Shown here: piece after piece, positions 4,034 through 5,903 of the stretch
Position numbering within the stretch: position 1 is the stretch's first letter
How the letters are laid out: each line of letters opens with the position of its first letter
DNA from: CAYHZL01 sp964361075
Lineage (GTDB): Bacteria > Bacteroidota > Ignavibacteria > UBA10030 > UBA8401
Reading direction: 5' to 3'
Length of the DNA stretch: 5,903 bases
Assembly: GCA_964361075.1 (NCBI GenBank)
Contig: CAYHZL010000209.1
Span: forward strand, 1-5,903
Notes under the pieces: generated by a model
Seen by the model: the letters and a program-made list of their open reading frames with translations, nothing else
Database searches by the model: none
Told to the model about the DNA's origin: nothing
Translations under genes and position numbers: made by a program

Positions 4034-5903
4034 TTATCGAAGTAAAATCATTTTTTTTTGGAGTTGAATATCGCCGGCGATGAAGCGATAGAAATAGACT
4101 CCGCTTGTGATGGTGTGAGATGACCATTGATATTCGTAACTCCCCGGCATCTGTTTTGTATCAACAAGCGTTGCAACCTCTCGCCCCAACACATCATAAA
4201 TTTTCAGAGTAACATACGCCGATCTGGGAAGCAAGTATTTTATTGTTGTCGTTGAGTTAAACGGATTTGGATAGTTCTGCTCAAGCAAGTAATCCGATGG
4301 AAGAAAATCTGATTCGGAAAAAACTGTTTTGAGAATCCATCCTTCAGGATCGAGAAGAACAGAGATCGGTTGCATGGGAAAGTGTATCCTGAATGTCTGC
4401 GCCTGAGCATTGTTAAACACATTTACCGTCGTATCCCGCCCCGCCGCGCTAATTCGAAAATCTACAGGCATTGTAAAAAAAATTGGATTAGTGCGGTCTG
4501 TTGGCTGCGAGAGATTGATCGTGAGCGCGGATGAATCTCCCGAAGATTTCCAGTCCCAAGAATATACATAGCTCGGAATAGTTTCTCCGTATATCCATTC
4601 CTGAAAAAAATAATCAAGATTTTTTTTCGAAACATTTTCACATACTGTCTGAAAATCTTTTGTCGTTGCGGTGGAATATTTCAACAAAGGATCGTTTGCA
4701 TACGCATACATGGAGCGAAAAAAAATGCTGTCTCCCAACACATGCCGAAGCATGTGAAGTACGGATGCACCTTTCGAATAAATTAATGGCGAGTTAAAAA
4801 GAGTACCGGGACTCGAAGTATCCGGTAGCCCAATCACTCCTCGCACAGACATTCCCCTTTGCAGTTGAGGATTTATATAATCCCAGTACGATGAAGCGCC
4901 ATATTTTTTTTCACGGTAAAGACCTGTGGAATACTGAGCAAAGCCTTCGTTCAGCCAAAGATCAGACCACGAGCGGCACGTTATCATGTCGCCGAACCAT
5001 TGATGGGCAAGTTCGTGCGCAACAACATCCTCTTCAAATGTTCCGAGTGAAGTCATCGTTTGATGTTCCATTCCTCCGCTTGCAAATTCCGCATGACCAT
5101 ATTTTTCTTTTATGAAAGGATACAAACCAAAGAGGTTCGAATAAATAGACAGCATGTCTATTGCTCGGGGAAGAATTTGAAGAGCATTCGAATAATGTTC
5201 CGGCAAAACGTAGTTGAGTACCTCCATAGAATCTGTGGACGAATATCGAAACCAGTTGGAGAACTGAACATAGTCAGTCATGGCAATCGAAATGAGGTAC
5301 GATGCAATCGGGTAACGTTCTTTCCAATGGTGCGTTGATGTACCATCACCATGATTAACTACCGAAACAAGAATTCCCTGTGAACCAACTTTATACATCG
5401 AATCGCACGTAACAATAATATCGGCTGAATCTGCTTTGTCGCTCGGATTATTTTTGCACGGCCACCAATCACTTGCACCGAATGGTTCACTCAGCGAATA
5501 CACCCACGGTACGCCGGAGTGGATATCGAATACAAAACTGCCAAACCCGGATGCAACCGGTGTCCCTTGATAAAAAATAGTAATCGAAAGAACTTCTCCC
5601 AATTGATATGGACGATCAAGAGTGATATCAAATGAACTGCTCTTCTGTAAAAAAATATTGCCTTTGCCGTTTACTTGCACTGAATCCACACGCATCGTTT
5701 TCACAAGATCCAGCGTGAGAGATTGTGAATTATTTTGCCGGCAAGTTCCGGCAATGTTGACCTTTCCTTTGAGATAGTTCGGATGCGAAGAAATATCCAA
5801 CTCCAACTTGTAGTACGTAACATCAAACCAACTGCTTGCTGCTGATTCCGCCGCCATCTGCCGCTTGACAAATGTGTTCTTTTCAAATTCAGAAAAAAAA
5901 TTA
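4034..5903 (-). CDS. Secreted M1-family zinc aminopeptidase with T9SS domain (5' partial)
   Basis: This is a gluzincin peptidase of family M1, which removes N-terminal residues from peptides using one catalytic Zn2+. Numbering from the ATG at 5857, the zinc site is HELAHQWFGD (281-290; His281, Glu282, His285) with third ligand Glu304 in WLNEGFA, the expected 18 residues later. GGMEH (261-265) corresponds to the GxMEN exopeptidase motif with His for Asn, and Tyr360 in YSKGA fits the transition-state tyrosine. The N-terminal beta domain (from ~10, FDVTYYKLELDI) precedes the catalytic domain (~230-425). Residues ~523-607 are a T9SS type A sorting domain (EQNYPNPFN to KKMILLR). The frame stays open upstream of 5857 to the window edge (..EFEKNTFVKRQ), and no Shine-Dalgarno site precedes that ATG. 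The true start and signal peptide are therefore probably outside. The family call is firm; aminopeptidase activity is expected but not proven. It converges on the glycosidase gene. Confidence 0.93.
   Translation of the reverse strand, partial: NFFSEFEKNTFVKRQMAAESAASSWFDVTYYKLELDISSHPNYLKGKVNIAGTCRQNNSQSLTLDLVKTMRVDSVQVNGKGNIFLQKSSSFDITLDRPYQLGEVLSITIFYQGTPVASGFGSFVFDIHSGVPWVYSLSEPFGASDWWPCKNNPSDKADSADIIVTCDSMYKVGSQGILVSVVNHGDGTSTHHWKERYPIASYLISIAMTDYVQFSNWFRYSSTDSMEVLNYVLPEHYSNALQILPRAIDMLSIYSNLFGLYPFIKEKYGHAEFASGGMEHQTMTSLGTFEEDVVAHELAHQWFGDMITCRSWSDLWLNEGFAQYSTGLYREKKYGASSYWDYINPQLQRGMSVRGVIGLPDTSSPGTLFNSPLIYSKGASVLHMLRHVLGDSIFFRSMYAYANDPLLKYSTATTKDFQTVCENVSKKNLDYFFQEWIYGETIPSYVYSWDWKSSGDSSALTINLSQPTDRTNPIFFTMPVDFRISAAGRDTTVNVFNNAQAQTFRIHFPMQPISVLLDPEGWILKTVFSESDFLPSDYLLEQNYPNPFNSTTTIKYLLPRSAYVTLKIYDVLGREVATLVDTKQMPGSYEYQWSSHTITSGVYFYRFIAGDIQLQKKMILLR

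Noticed and set aside
5855..5857. ATG as the true start of the M1 peptidase
   Set aside because: The frame is open upstream to the window edge, the upstream residues read as plausible protein, there is no Shine-Dalgarno site, and no signal peptide follows this ATG although the protein carries a T9SS domain.

Overview
The window looks like chromosomal DNA from a member of the Bacteroidota-Chlorobiota group, most likely an Ignavibacteria- or Chlorobi-like lineage. Three things point there. Both large proteins end in a type IX secretion (T9SS) type A sorting domain with the QNYPNPFN start typical of that group. The 16S rRNA start reads GACGAACGCTGGCGG, unlike the GATGAACGCTAGCGG common in classical Bacteroidetes. 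The rRNA promoter and the ribosome binding site are of ordinary sigma-70 and Shine-Dalgarno type, which classical Bacteroidetes rarely use. The lineage is inferred, not proven.

Layout: positions 1-60 hold the 5' end of a 16S rRNA gene on the minus strand, running off the left edge. Positions 61-352 carry its leader and promoter: TTGACT, a 17-nt spacer and TATATT, an upstream A/T element, a boxA-like antitermination signal and several small hairpins. Positions 353-540 are AT-rich and hold a short GC-rich patch, a cluster of GAGTTAC repeats and the ribosome binding site of the next gene. Positions 541-3756 (+) encode a 1071-residue exported modular protein: signal peptide, a clan GH-A glycoside hydrolase barrel that most resembles family GH113, Ig-like modules, two tandem HYDIN/ASH-like modules and a T9SS sorting domain. 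Positions 4034-5903 (-) encode a secreted M1 zinc metallopeptidase with its own T9SS sorting domain; its N-terminus lies beyond the right edge.

The two protein genes converge on a 277-nt intergenic region. It is mostly filled by a highly structured element with outer 17-bp inverted repeats (one mismatch) and, nested off-centre, a perfect 29-bp inverted repeat whose arms can each fold on their own. It resembles a MITE or REP-type repeat and may also end transcription from both sides. It is the least ordinary part of the window.

Functionally, both proteins appear to be T9SS cargo for the cell surface or medium: a polysaccharide-degrading enzyme and a peptide-degrading enzyme. That suits a heterotroph living on polymers. 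Convergent orientation means they do not share an operon, so no direct partnership is implied.
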